Assembly (NCBI RefSeq): GCF_900116765.1
Contig: NZ_UETC01000017.1
Coordinates: 24,883 to 88,882 of the forward strand
Reading direction: 5' to 3'
Length of the DNA: 64,000 bases
Source: Jannaschia seohaensis
GTDB lineage: Bacteria; Pseudomonadota; Alphaproteobacteria; Rhodobacterales; Rhodobacteraceae
Under the pieces are notes generated by a model. That model saw nothing but the letters and a program-made list of their open reading frames with translations. It ran no database searches and was not told the origin of the DNA. This document shows, piece after piece, positions 7,964 to 17,187 of this stretch (position 1 is its first letter; each line of letters opens with the position of its first letter). A program made the translations under genes and the position numbers.

Positions 7964-10210
7964 ATGTCCGATTTCGCCGCCCCCATCGCCGAGCAGATTT
8001 GGGACATGAAGTATCGCCTCAAGGACGCGAGCGGCGCGCCGATCGACGCCGATATCTCGGCGACCTGGGATCGGATCGCCAATGCCCTCGCCGCGCCGGA
8101 GGATGAGCCTGCCCTCTGGACGCCCCGGTTTCGCGCCGCCTTGCAGGACTTCCGGTTTCTGCCCGCCGGCCGGATCGTGGCGGGGGCGGGCACGGACCGC
8201 GCCGTCACGCTGTTCAACTGCTTCGTCATGGGCACGATCGAGGACAGTATGGCGGGCATCTTCGAGGCGCTGAAGGAGGCGGCGCTGACGCTCCAGCAGG
8301 GGGGCGGGATCGGCTACGACTTCTCGACGATCCGGCCCTCGGGGGCGACCGTGAAGGGCGTGGCGGCCGATGCCTCGGGGCCGCTGAGCTTCATGGATGT
8401 CTGGGACGCGATGTGCCGCACGATCATGTCGGCGGGCTCGCGCCGGGGCGCGATGATGGCGACGCTGCGCTGCGACCACCCAGATATCGAGGATTTCGTC
8501 GCCGCCAAGGCCGATCCGGCGCGGCTGCGGATGTTCAACCTCTCGGTCCTCGTGACCGATCCCTTCATGGAGGCGGTCGCCGCCGACGCGGATTGGGACC
8601 TGATCTTCGACGGCACGATCTACCGCACGACCCGCGCGCGGGAGCTGTGGGAGGCGATCCTGCGAGCGACCTACGATTACGCCGAGCCGGGGGTGATCTT
8701 CATCGACCGGATCAATGCCGAAAACAATCTGCGCTACGTCGAGACCATCGCCGCCACCAATCCCTGCGGCGAGCAGCCCCTGCCCCCTTATGGCGCTTGC
8801 CTGTTGGGCTCGATCAACCTCGCCCGGCTGGTGGAGCGCCCCTTTGCCGCGGATGCGGCGCTGGACGTCGAGGCGCTGGAGGAGCTGACAGGCACCGCGA
8901 TCCGGATGATGGACAACGTGGTGGACGCCTCACGCTTTCCCCTGCCCCAGCAGGAGGAGGAGGCGCGGGCCAAGCGGCGGGTCGGGTTGGGCGTGACGGG
9001 GCTGGCGGATGCGCTGGCGATGTGCGGGCTGCGCTACGGCACGCCCGAGGCAGCGGAGGCGACGGGCGGCTGGCTTAAAGCCATCGCCAATGCGGCCTAT
9101 CTCACCTCGGCGCGGCTGGCGGCGGAGAAAGGTCCGTTTCCGCTTTATGACCGCGCGGCGATCCTGGCGGCGCCGATGGTGAAACGGCTGGACCCGGACG
9201 TTCAGGCCGCCATCGCGGAAAGCGGTCTTCGTAACGCGCTGCTGACCTCCATCGCGCCCACGGGAACGATCAGCCTGCTGGCGGGGAACGTGTCCTCGGG
9301 GATCGAGCCGATCTTCAGCGCGGAATATACCCGTAAGGTGCTGCAACCGGACGGATCGCGGACCGAGGAGGTCGTGCAGGACTACGCGCTCGCGGTCTGG
9401 CGCGCGCTGCATGGCGACGCGCCGCCGCCCGGGAGCATCGTGACCGTGGCCGACCTGCGCCCGGCGGAGCATGTCGCGATGCAGGCGGCGGCGCAGGAAT
9501 GGGTGGATTCGTCGATCTCCAAGACGATCAACGTGCCCGCCGACATCTCCTTCGAGGCATTCGGGGATGTCTACCTGGAGGCGTGGCGGACGGGGTGTAA
9601 GGGCTGCACGACCTATCGGCCCAATGAGGTGACGGGGAGTGTCCTGAGCACGGAGCCCAGCACGGCCCCCGCGCCCGCGCCTCAGGCTCAGGTGGAACCC
9701 TTCGCGCCGATGGACCGGCCCGGGCAATTGGGCGGCGAGACCTACAAGATCAAATGGCCGATGAGCGAGCACGCGCTCTATATCACCATCAACGATATCG
9801 AGCTCGACGGGCAGCGGCGGCCCTTCGAGATCTTCGTGAACTCCAAGAACATGGAGCATTTCGCCTGGACGGTGGCGCTGACGCGGATGATCTCGGCGGT
9901 ATTCCGGCGGGGCGGGGACGTGAGCTTCGTCGTCGAGGAGTTGAAGGCGGTGTTCGACCCAAGGGGCGGCGCCTGGATGCAGGGGAAGTACGTGCCCTCG
10001 ATCCTGGCGGCCATCGGCGGGGTGATCGAACGGCACATGATCGCCATCGGGTTCCTGGAGGGCGAGGGGCTGGGGCTCAAGATCGACCCGGCGACACCGC
10101 CCATGCGGCAGGCGGCCGGGCCGAGTTGCCCGAATTGCGGGTCTTTCGACGTGCGGATGATCGAGGGCTGCGCCACCTGCGCGAATTGCGGGTTCTCGAA
10201 ATGCGGATAG
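7964..10210 (+). CDS. nrdJ: Adenosylcobalamin-dependent (class II) ribonucleoside-diphosphate reductase
   Basis: Makes deoxyribonucleotides from ribonucleotides using vitamin B12, independently of oxygen. The 748-residue protein has the ten-stranded barrel motifs: LFNCFVMGTIEDSM (first redox Cys), QGGGIGYDFSTIRPSG, SAGSRRGAMMATLRCDHPDI, active-site NPCGE at residues 266-270 and the second subdomain SIAPTGTISLLAGNVSSGIEP. Residues about 720-748 form a cysteine-rich zinc-ribbon-like tail (SCPNCGS...CATCANCGFSKCG), which in this class supplies the shuttling thiols. ATG at 7964; no cobalamin riboswitch fits in the 77-base upstream gap. The protein is single-chain, as expected for NrdJ. Confidence 0.96.
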   Translation: MSDFAAPIAEQIWDMKYRLKDASGAPIDADISATWDRIANALAAPEDEPALWTPRFRAALQDFRFLPAGRIVAGAGTDRAVTLFNCFVMGTIEDSMAGIFEALKEAALTLQQGGGIGYDFSTIRPSGATVKGVAADASGPLSFMDVWDAMCRTIMSAGSRRGAMMATLRCDHPDIEDFVAAKADPARLRMFNLSVLVTDPFMEAVAADADWDLIFDGTIYRTTRARELWEAILRATYDYAEPGVIFIDRINAENNLRYVETIAATNPCGEQPLPPYGACLLGSINLARLVERPFAADAALDVEALEELTGTAIRMMDNVVDASRFPLPQQEEEARAKRRVGLGVTGLADALAMCGLRYGTPEAAEATGGWLKAIANAAYLTSARLAAEKGPFPLYDRAAILAAPMVKRLDPDVQAAIAESGLRNALLTSIAPTGTISLLAGNVSSGIEPIFSAEYTRKVLQPDGSRTEEVVQDYALAVWRALHGDAPPPGSIVTVADLRPAEHVAMQAAAQEWVDSSISKTINVPADISFEAFGDVYLEAWRTGCKGCTTYRPNEVTGSVLSTEPSTAPAPAPQAQVEPFAPMDRPGQLGGETYKIKWPMSEHALYITINDIELDGQRRPFEIFVNSKNMEHFAWTVALTRMISAVFRRGGDVSFVVEELKAVFDPRGGAWMQGKYVPSILAAIGGVIERHMIAIGFLEGEGLGLKIDPATPPMRQAAGPSCPNCGSFDVRMIEGCATCANCGFSKCG

Positions 10211-10257
10211 GACCGGTCGCGCGGCTTTCAGCCTAGGCGCGTGCGGCGATGGCGGGA

Positions 10258-10304
10258 CCGGGGGCCAGCCCCCGGACCCCCGGGATATTTGAACAGGGAA
10301 GAAA
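10258..10304 (+). repeat. Hairpin + GGGATATTT + CAGGGAAGAA element, copy B
   Basis: Perfect hairpin CCGGGGGC-CA-GCCCCCGG (10258-10275), then GGGATATTT (10282-10290) and CAGGGAAGAAA (10294-10304), 48 bases after the nrdJ stop. Same architecture and orientation relative to the upstream gene as copy A after serS. Likely terminates nrdJ transcription before the oppositely oriented tRNA-Asp. Confidence 0.6.
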
Positions 10305-10397
10305 GAGCCCGGGTGCCGGAACCGCCGGGGCGTCGGGCCTCCGGGAGATGGCACTGTGTCAGCGGAAGGGATTTCACTCTGGCGAGGAGGGAGAAAG

Positions 10398-10474
10398 TGG
10401 CGCGGTTGACGGGGCTCGAACCCGCGACCCCCGGCGTGACAGGCCGGTACTCTAACCAACTGAGCTACAACCGC
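10398..10474 (-). tRNA. tRNA-Asp (anticodon GUC)
   Basis: Minus-strand cloverleaf of 77 nt with encoded CCA. The acceptor stem GCGGTTG pairs with CAACCGC; the D arm is AGCTCAGTTGGTTAGAGT; the anticodon stem-loop CCGGC-CTGTCAC-GCCGG carries GTC at the anticodon; the T arm contains GGTTCGAGCCC. All stems pair, so the gene looks functional. Confidence 0.97.
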
Positions 10475-10964
10475 GCGCTTGCTCGCCGTCTAGGATGGGT
10501 TGGAAGGGGCGTCAAGCGACGATTGACCTGTTATCGGCATATGCGTGAGAGAGCGGGCGGGATGGGCGTGACGTGGCCGCCCGAGGCGGGCGGCGCCAGC
10601 GCTGGCGGAGCGGGGTGAAACCGAGGGGGACCGCCCGCGGCGCGGCATTCTCCGCAGCGGTTTGCGGCCTCTGCAAAGGGTCGAGAGGTCCCGCGCCTCC
10701 GCGTCACCGGACCAGCCAATTCAAGGACCGTTGCCGACGCGGCCTTGGGCGCTGCACGACATTGCCCCGCGTGCAGTCTTTCCACGCCCAGGCGCGGGCG
10801 CGCCCCGATTCGGCGGTGGAGCCGATAGGCGCAGCGGCCTCCGACCTGCGCTGAAAGGGCGCGGCTCAATCCGGGATGGCGCGGTTGACGAAGGAGAACC
10901 TGTCTTAGTTCCCTGGGATGGTTATGGCCTGACCTTATCGGGCGCCCCAAGGAGCTTTGCAGTT
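10475..10964. other. Gene-free stretch between tRNA-Asp and the CTERM protein gene
   Basis: About 490 bases without a supportable gene; a plus-strand frame is open through it but lacks a credible start or recognisable product. It must hold the tRNA-Asp promoter (minus) and the promoter of the gene at 10965. I saw no clear motif beyond a TTGACG at 10885-10890. Confidence 0.5.
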
Positions 10965-11528
10965 ATGAAAATGCCAACGACTTTAAGGGTTGGAACCATC
11001 GGGGCGGTGTTCAGCGCGCTCTTCACGGCGGCCGCGGCGGCGGCGACGATCACCGGCACGCCAAGCGCGGATCCGTCGCCGGGATGGGCCCCAAACAGCA
11101 CGAACCTCTTGAACTCGCTGTCGCAGACGCCCGGCCGGGTCGGCCAGGTGGCGCCGCATGTCTTGTTGAGCAGCACCGGGATCGGCAGCGTGACCCTGGA
11201 TTTCTTCAATCTCGGCTCGGCGGGGCTGGCGTTTTTCGAAATCCGCTATGACGGCGTGCAGACCGGAACGACCGCACACCCGGTCGTCCCGAACGACACG
11301 ATCCACACCGGCGGCATCGCGGTTTCGGCCGGGACAAGCGGTCTCGGCCTGACGTTCTTTGCCAATGAAACGGTCGATGTCCGCCTCGCCCTGGGCGGAG
11401 AGCGTGACTTCGACTTCGACTGGACGACCTTCAACGTCGCGCCGGTTCCGGTTCCCGCCGCGCTCCCCCTACTGCTGGCCGGGATCGGAGCCCTGGGCCT
11501 GGTCGCGCGGCGGCGCAAGACCGCCTGA
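10965..11528 (+). CDS. Exported protein with VPxPA-type C-terminal sorting signal
   Basis: The 187-residue protein has a signal peptide (KMPTTLRVG then a hydrophobic stretch ending near AAAAAATITG, about residue 28), a globular part with no recognised family, and a C-terminal tail VPVPAALPLLLAGIGALGL followed by ARRRKTA. This tripartite tail (VPxPA motif, membrane helix, basic end) is the VPLPA-CTERM signal that exosortase-type enzymes recognise in Rhodobacteraceae, so the mature protein is probably processed and released at the surface. AAGGAG at 10949-10954 supports ATG 10965 over ATG 10971. No exosortase is encoded here. A second such protein lies at 18951. Confidence 0.8.
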   Translation: MKMPTTLRVGTIGAVFSALFTAAAAAATITGTPSADPSPGWAPNSTNLLNSLSQTPGRVGQVAPHVLLSSTGIGSVTLDFFNLGSAGLAFFEIRYDGVQTGTTAHPVVPNDTIHTGGIAVSAGTSGLGLTFFANETVDVRLALGGERDFDFDWTTFNVAPVPVPAALPLLLAGIGALGLVARRRKTA

Positions 11529-11718
11529 ACGCGCGTCGCCAAGGACAGGTGTGATGCGGGCGGCTTCGGCCGCCCGTTTTCGTATCGCGCTTTCGCCCTG
11601 CGCAAAAAGGTCAACAGATGGCGTCGCGCCGTCCCGGCGCCGGGAGGCGCGGCGATCGGGCGGGACGCCACGGCCCAGTGGCCCTCTCCGGCGTCTGAGT
11701 ACGGGCCGTCGCGCGCGG

Positions 11719-12416
11719 TCAGCGCCCCGGCAGCGGGATATGCTCCGCATCGTCGCCGGGCGGCAGGTGGAAGCGGCGGTTCTCCCAGTCGCCGGCGCGC
11801 CAGCCCCCCCCTGGCGGCCTAGATCCGCCCCTTGGAGGAGGCGACGAAGTTCCACCAGATATGGCGCGGCCCAGCAGCATCACACGCGCGCCCCGGTCCT
11901 CGTGCTCGTCGGGCAAAGGGGTGGCGGCCCCGGCCGACAGCACTGCATCGGCATAACACATGCGGCCGGGATGCGGGCCGAGAGCCGCTCCCCAAAGGCT
12001 TCGCCCAGCACGAAGCGGACTTCCTTGCCCTCGGCCTCGATCAGGGGGAGGTCGGCCTTGGCCACATGCTCGAAATTGCTCTCGGCATCGTCGTGGGAGG
12101 CCGGGAGCGCCATCCAGGTCTGGAGACCGAAGAGGCTCTTGGGCCGCTGGCGATAGGCGCCATCCGCGCGCTCGGAATGGGTGATGCCATGTCCGGCGGC
12201 CATCAGGTTGACCGCGCCCGGCGCGACCCACTGGTCGGTGCCCAGGTTGTCGCGGTGATGGATCTGTCCCTTGAGTAGACAGGTTACCATGTTCAGGCCG
12301 ATAGGCCGGTGGGAACGGATGTCGGTCCCCTCGCCGGTCAGGAATTCGACGGGGCCCTTCCGGTCGCCCCCCTGGTTCGTCAAGAGATATGAAACATATC
12401 ACTTTTCTGCGGGGGC
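11719..12416 (-). pseudogene. Decayed pirin-family gene
   Basis: Three reading frames together reproduce the pirin encoded intact at 13257-14198. The first has RKVICFISLD (near 12400). The middle has KGQIHHRDNLGTDQWVAPGAVN and HGITHSERADG. The last has CYADAVLSAGAATPLPDEHEDRG and finally FHLPPGDDAEHIPLPGR. Besides frame changes near 12370 and 11970, about 35 residues are missing between DEHEDRG and ARVMLLG, and the metal-binding RPHPHVG is degraded to RSHRPIG. It is therefore a genuine non-functional copy, oriented opposite to the intact gene. Confidence 0.85.
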
Positions 12417-13256
12417 ATGGCGGTGAGATCCAATCGGAGCGGCCCATAAGCACAATGGATTGGAAGCCCGTCGATGACACAGGTCCGATGCCCCTCTGCC
12501 GGTGCGATCTCTCGGAGCGTCGGGGCGACCCCACCGGGGGGCTGGAAAGTTCGCCTACACAATCCCCGCTCGGATTCTTCCCTCGAAATGAGCGGGGTTC
12601 CCTCGATTGCACCTCGGATCCATTCGGGCTCCTCTCGGCAGAGCGTTTTGGGGCATCTCGGGGTTCCAGCTCCAGAAAGCGTCAGGGACCATCGCATATG
12701 GCTCTCTCGTGGGGTCTACGGGTGCAGCGAGAACGTTACCCCCAGATCCTTACATCGGGCACTGCAGTCCGTCACCGGCAGCTCAGCCGACCCTGACCTT
12801 GCGCATGTCTGGACTGGAAGACGGCCCTCTTCCCCGGCTTGATACCCACGCACGCGACCCTGCATGTCCACTGCCATCGCGGGCCAGCAGACAGACTGCG
12901 ACTCAGGTCAGCGAAGAGGAGCAGTCTTCTCCCGTCTCCTCCCTTGCTGGTCTTCACAGAAGAGCATCGGCCTCAGGTGACGGCCTGAGGAGCGTCCAGT
13001 GACTTCCTCTCTGCCGGTCACTTCGCCCCCCTCTTTTCGAATGCGGAAAGCGGATTACACCCTGATCTGCCCTTGCGGTGCCGAGACAGTTCTTGGCCGA
13101 CACAGTGGATTCCATGACCGGCGAAGAACGGAGGCCCTCATATGCCCCGCCCACCGTGCGTCCGCGCACCAACGGTGAGCGCCGAGCGATCTGCCCTCAC
13201 GAGCCGAGATGTGACAGTCTTCTCTGAACCCGCCTTAGCTGACAGAAAGTCACCCG
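12417..13256. other. Gene-free stretch between the two pirin copies
   Basis: About 840 bases in which no frame gives a recognisable protein. By eye the sequence is less strictly G/C-rich than its surroundings and codon periodicity is lost. It separates an inverted functional/decayed paralogue pair and may be relict DNA from the event that created the duplication. No terminal repeats or transposase remnants were recognised. Confidence 0.45.
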
Positions 13257-14198
13257 ATGTCTTGGAACCCCGCGCTGGACCCTCACTGCCCCACTGGCGA
13301 TGATGTGGATGCCATCGAGACAGTCATCGTCCCCCGCGCCCGCGACATCGGCGGATTCGAGGTCCGACGTGCTCTCCCGGCTCCGAAGCGCCAAATGGTT
13401 GGAAGTTTCATCTTTTTTGATCAAATGGGACCTGCGGAATTGCTTCCGTCGCGCGGCTTGGACGTGCGCCCGCACCCGCATGTCGGGCTGGCCACGATCA
13501 GCTATCTCTATCGCGGCAAGATGCATCACCGCGACAGCCTTGGCACCGACGCATGGATCGAGCCGGGGGCCGTCAACTGGATGGTCGCTGGTCGCGGGAT
13601 CACCCACTCAGAGCGCACTGACGATGAAACCCAGGTGGACCCGATGCCTTTCTTCGGCATCCAGACCTGGGTGGCCCTGCCGAAGGACCACGAGGACCGC
13701 GCTCCGATGTTCCAGCACGCAGCGGCCGACACCCTGCCCTTGCTCAAGGGCGAAGGTAAAGAAGTGCGCCTGATCCTCGGCACCGCCTATGGCGAACGCG
13801 CCCCAGTGGAGACTGCGACCGAGATGTTCTACGCCGACGCCGTTCTTCAAGCGGGCTCGAAGCTGCCGCTGCCTGACGATCACGAAGACCGGGGCGTCTA
13901 TGTGGTCGAGGGTTCGGTTGAGATCGCGGGCGACGTGTTCGAGGCTGGGAGGATGATGGTGTTCCGCCCGGGGGACCGTGTATCCATGACGGCCGGCCCA
14001 TCAGGCGCTCGTGTAATGCTGCTCGGAGGTGAGACCCTGGAAGGCCCGAGATACATCTGGTGGAACTTCGTGGCCTCCTCGAAGGAACGGATCGAGGAAG
14101 CCAAGGAGGCTTGGCGAGCCGAAGCGTGGGACAGCAACCCGAGGTTCCATCTGCCGCCGGGGGATGATCAGGAGTTCATCCCGTTGCCGGCGCGATAA
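13257..14198 (+). CDS. Pirin family protein (cupin)
   Basis: Pirins are bicupin metal proteins; bacterial members act as quercetinases or as metabolic modulators. The 313-residue protein has the N-terminal cupin with the metal ligands HPH in RPHPHVGLATISYLYRG and H/E in GRGITHSER, then the C-terminal cupin (EDRGVYVVEGSVEIAG, FRPGDRVSM) and the pirin ending FHLPPGDDQEFIPLPAR. Substrate cannot be told from sequence. ATG at 13257 has only a weak ribosome site. It is monocistronic, between its decayed copy and a convergent RTX gene. Confidence 0.93.
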   Translation: MSWNPALDPHCPTGDDVDAIETVIVPRARDIGGFEVRRALPAPKRQMVGSFIFFDQMGPAELLPSRGLDVRPHPHVGLATISYLYRGKMHHRDSLGTDAWIEPGAVNWMVAGRGITHSERTDDETQVDPMPFFGIQTWVALPKDHEDRAPMFQHAAADTLPLLKGEGKEVRLILGTAYGERAPVETATEMFYADAVLQAGSKLPLPDDHEDRGVYVVEGSVEIAGDVFEAGRMMVFRPGDRVSMTAGPSGARVMLLGGETLEGPRYIWWNFVASSKERIEEAKEAWRAEAWDSNPRFHLPPGDDQEFIPLPAR

Positions 14199-14287
14199 GC
14201 GGCCGCGACTTCTGGCCGAGAGGTCCTATCAGCTGATTGCGCGATGACCGGACCCAGGGAAGTCTCCGATCATCGCTGATATCCAGG

Positions 14288-16429
14288 TTAGACGAAGAGC
14301 GCGTCCGAGGGCGACAGGTCGGCCCGCGTGACGCCCAGCAGCGTGAGCGCATCGCCGTTACCCAGGTCCAGCGTAACGCCCTCCTCGTCCTGAAGGATAT
14401 CCGCGGCACGGATCAGATCCCGGGCGCGGTCGATGCCGTCGAAGTCGAACTCCACACGGTCGAGACCAGGCGCGAAATCCTCGATGACGTCCGCGCCATA
14501 TCCGCGGGCGAACACGAAGACGTCCGCACCTTCGTCGCCACGCACTACATCCGCGCCACCTCCGGCGTCGATCCGGTCGTCGCCCGCGCGTCCGCGAATG
14601 GTCTCGTCCCTGCTGCCCCCCAGGAGCAGGTCGTCGCCGTCGGTCGGCGGGGTGCGCACGAAGACAGGCGCGGAAAGGACGCGCTCAGCGTTGTCGAAGC
14701 CGTCGCGGAAGCGAATCTCCACCGCGACATCGGCACCCAGATCCTCTTCGGTCAGCTGATATGTGGGCTGGAAGGCGCCGGGGATCGGCTCGTCGTCACG
14801 GAGCCACGCGTAGATGAAATCGTCCGGATCGAAACCGTCCAAGTCGACGATCTCCGGTTCCGCCGTCAGCGTCGCGCCCACGACCGGATCCCCGGACAGG
14901 CCGATCTCCCCCTCGGCCGGGGTCTGGAGGTTCTCGACCAGTCGCGGCGGCCCGCCTGCGCCCCCGAGCCGCACCGAAAGAGTGACCTCCGCTCCGTCCG
15001 CGTTGGCGATCGTTGCCCGCGCGACGACCGCGGCGCCCACCTCGTCCGGCGTCAGAGTGTATCGCAGGCCGTTCGCGCCCTCGATCGTCTCGGCTTGTCC
15101 GTCGAAGACGCGGAACCACTGGATGTCCGTCTCCGTCAGCCGCCCGCTGCTGTCCAGGTCCCCGGCGAGCCGCAGCACGGCGCCTTCCACGGCGTCGCCC
15201 TGCATCCGGGCGTTTGTTATCTCCAGGAATGGCCGCGTCTCGCGTTCATATTCGCCAATCGCCAGCTCGGACAGCGCGACCTCGCGCGAGAGGACGTCGA
15301 GCTGTCCGTCGACATCGCGCTCGTTCCAGGCGAAGAAAAGCGTTTCGTCGGAGGCCTGCGCGATCTGCGGAAGCCGCTGGATCGCGGGCCCGCCGGCGAC
15401 GAGGTAGTTGTCGCCAACGGGTTGGTTATCGGCATCGAAGACCTGCGCGAAAACATCCGAGTTCTCGGACCATGTCACGGCCCATCCGCCATCCGCCAGC
15501 GCGATGGCGGCAAATCCGTCAACCGCGTCGGAGTTCAGCCGATCCTCACTGATCCAGATCGGATCGGGGGCAATCACGTCGGCCTTGAAGGCACGCGGCG
15601 ACGCGGTGACCTCGAAGGCGTGGAAGGGCGTGAATTCCGGGGGCGGCGTCTCGCCCTCGGCGTAAGGGAAATTCACGAAGACGAGAAACTGATCGCCTCC
15701 AAGAGAGAGGAAGGAATCGAGTGTCAGGCTCAGATCGGCCTTCGACCGCTCGACGAACGGAAGACCGTAATCCTCAGGAATGTCCAAGTAGTTGTTCGTC
15801 GTGATCGGTGACTGTTCCGCGAACGCGAAGGAGCGGGAGTTGTAATTGAGGCGGAACCCTTCGGCCACATCGAAGCCGGGGCGCGGGTTCAACGGATTCT
15901 GGGGGACGTCGATCTGGGTCGGCTCCAGGAACTCCAGATCCTCGAAGAGCACGCTGGTGTAGCGGGGGAAGTCAAAGTCCGGGTCCCGCTCCGGCGTGAC
16001 CCGGGCGGCGAAGCCCCCGTCAGACTCGGCGGCTACAACGAGAAGTTCGAGAGGACCGGGCGAATCCTCAGGCTGCTCGATCACCGTGAAGACGGGGGTG
16101 AGGGCCAGCCCGTCGGCCCGCACCTGCTGCGCGAGCACCACGCCGGTGGGTCCGTCCGGCCCGGTCTGCTGGGCGATCCAGGACAAGAGCAACGTGTCGT
16201 CGCTCAGCACCGTCACCTCGGGCTGGCGCGCCCCGAACCAATCGCCTTCGGGGCGGAACTCTTCGCCCAGGGTGCCGTCGGTCTCGCGGACGCGCAGCAC
16301 GATGTCGAATGCGCCGTCTGGACCGCGGGACTGATAGGCGATGGCGATACGTCCATCCGCGAGCGTTGCGACGTCGGGATTGCCATCGAGATCAGGATTT
16401 GGGGCGTTAATGATGGTGGGAAATGACAT
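14288..16429 (-). CDS. RTX calcium-binding protein with propeller-like N-terminal repeats
   Basis: The 713-residue product lacks an N-terminal signal peptide and probably leaves by type I secretion. The first ~400 residues contain units such as LADGRIAIAYQSRGPDGAFD and LADGGWAVTWSENSDVFAQVF, typical of the beta-propeller-like repeats that precede RTX domains in marine bacteria. A middle part looks like Ig/cadherin-like strands (DFIYAWLRDDEPIPGAFQPT). RTX nonapeptides come near the end (DGDDLLLGGSRDETIRG, GRAGDDRIDAGGGADVVRG) before ADVFVFARGYG. I start at ATG 16429 because AAGGA is six bases upstream. A longer start at 16498 would add 23 residues but lacks a ribosome site. Confidence 0.82.
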   Translation of the reverse strand: MSFPTIINAPNPDLDGNPDVATLADGRIAIAYQSRGPDGAFDIVLRVRETDGTLGEEFRPEGDWFGARQPEVTVLSDDTLLLSWIAQQTGPDGPTGVVLAQQVRADGLALTPVFTVIEQPEDSPGPLELLVVAAESDGGFAARVTPERDPDFDFPRYTSVLFEDLEFLEPTQIDVPQNPLNPRPGFDVAEGFRLNYNSRSFAFAEQSPITTNNYLDIPEDYGLPFVERSKADLSLTLDSFLSLGGDQFLVFVNFPYAEGETPPPEFTPFHAFEVTASPRAFKADVIAPDPIWISEDRLNSDAVDGFAAIALADGGWAVTWSENSDVFAQVFDADNQPVGDNYLVAGGPAIQRLPQIAQASDETLFFAWNERDVDGQLDVLSREVALSELAIGEYERETRPFLEITNARMQGDAVEGAVLRLAGDLDSSGRLTETDIQWFRVFDGQAETIEGANGLRYTLTPDEVGAAVVARATIANADGAEVTLSVRLGGAGGPPRLVENLQTPAEGEIGLSGDPVVGATLTAEPEIVDLDGFDPDDFIYAWLRDDEPIPGAFQPTYQLTEEDLGADVAVEIRFRDGFDNAERVLSAPVFVRTPPTDGDDLLLGGSRDETIRGRAGDDRIDAGGGADVVRGDEGADVFVFARGYGADVIEDFAPGLDRVEFDFDGIDRARDLIRAADILQDEEGVTLDLGNGDALTLLGVTRADLSPSDALFV

Positions 16430-16443
16430 CGCAGGTCCTTCAA

Positions 16444-16478
16444 AATAGGCGTTCAAGCCCTCAGAATAGGCGTCCAAG
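16444..16478. repeat. 21-bp period duplication just upstream of the RTX start
   Basis: AATAGGCGTTCAAG (16444-16457) recurs as AATAGGCGTCCAAG (16465-16478). On the minus strand in frame it would encode LDAYSEG-LNAYFEG, so it is either a coding heptapeptide repeat if translation starts at 16498, or a duplicated leader element if it starts at 16429. Confidence 0.55.
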
Positions 16479-16710
16479 GATGTCAGTGATAAGTTCATTC
16501 CGCACGAGGCGAAACCCCGCCACCCCTATATATCTGAAAATGCCAACTTTTCCTCAGGGCGCTTTGAAGGCGCGCCTGGAATATTGAGCTGATCTTTTTG
16601 CCGGCAGCGCAGATTTCGCGCCACACTGAATTCAAGGCGTTTTGAGACCGCTCGGTATGCCCCTGCGACTTTATCCCCGGTCACCACGCTCCCCTCCGAA
16701 TGCGGTCAAC

Positions 16711-17058
16711 TCAGTCCCAGCCTGCACCTGTGGGGCCTATGTGAGGTTCCATGTGAAGACCCCGGTCTCGATCTTCTCCGACAGGGCAGGCCCATCGTCC
16801 CGCGCGACCACGCCTGAGGTGCCCCGAGGGCGCGCTGGGCTTGGATGGTCTCGGCCCCCCTCTCACGCAGCCTCGCTGCGGGTGCTGCGGGTGGTTATCT
16901 CCGTGCGTCCATCGCTGATCCCATTCCTTGAGGCCGGAGACCGTCAGGGGATGCTTCCCATCGGGGAAGCACATGTCCTCGATATGGTGGGCGGTGCGCT
17001 GGAAGGAGTCGCGGTTTGCGATCTGGTGCTGGCCTGCGGCAAAACCGTTGATCGTCAT
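16711..17058 (-). CDS. Unrecognised ORF, possibly a gene remnant
   Basis: The 115-codon frame begins MTINGFAAGQHQIANRDSF and contains HHIEDMCFPDGKHPLTV. For the first ~55 codons third positions are strongly G/C, as in real genes here; after residue 60 composition turns proline/arginine-rich and gene-like periodicity fades. No family is recognised and no clear ribosome site is seen. It may be the start of a truncated gene. The rest of the 16.5-17.2 kb gap holds nothing I can name. Confidence 0.25.
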   Translation of the reverse strand: MTINGFAAGQHQIANRDSFQRTAHHIEDMCFPDGKHPLTVSGLKEWDQRWTHGDNHPQHPQRGCVRGGPRPSKPSAPSGHLRRGRAGRWACPVGEDRDRGLHMEPHIGPTGAGWD

Positions 17059-17187
17059 GGCGACGTCGCTGCCTCACGCCATGGTCTTAGTCATTATCAT
17101 GATGGTGCTGGGGGTTCTTCTGTTCGTCTGGTCGGATTGGTGGCTGCCCACGTGCCCCTCATGGTCGATCTGCGGTTGCCCTCGGGG

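Noticed and set aside
11246..11671. Minus-strand ORF opposite the CTERM protein
   Set aside because: Antisense shadow; the plus strand has signal peptide and sorting tail.
12417..13256. Insertion sequence between the pirin copies
   Set aside because: No transposase motif, terminal inverted repeats or target-site duplication could be made out.
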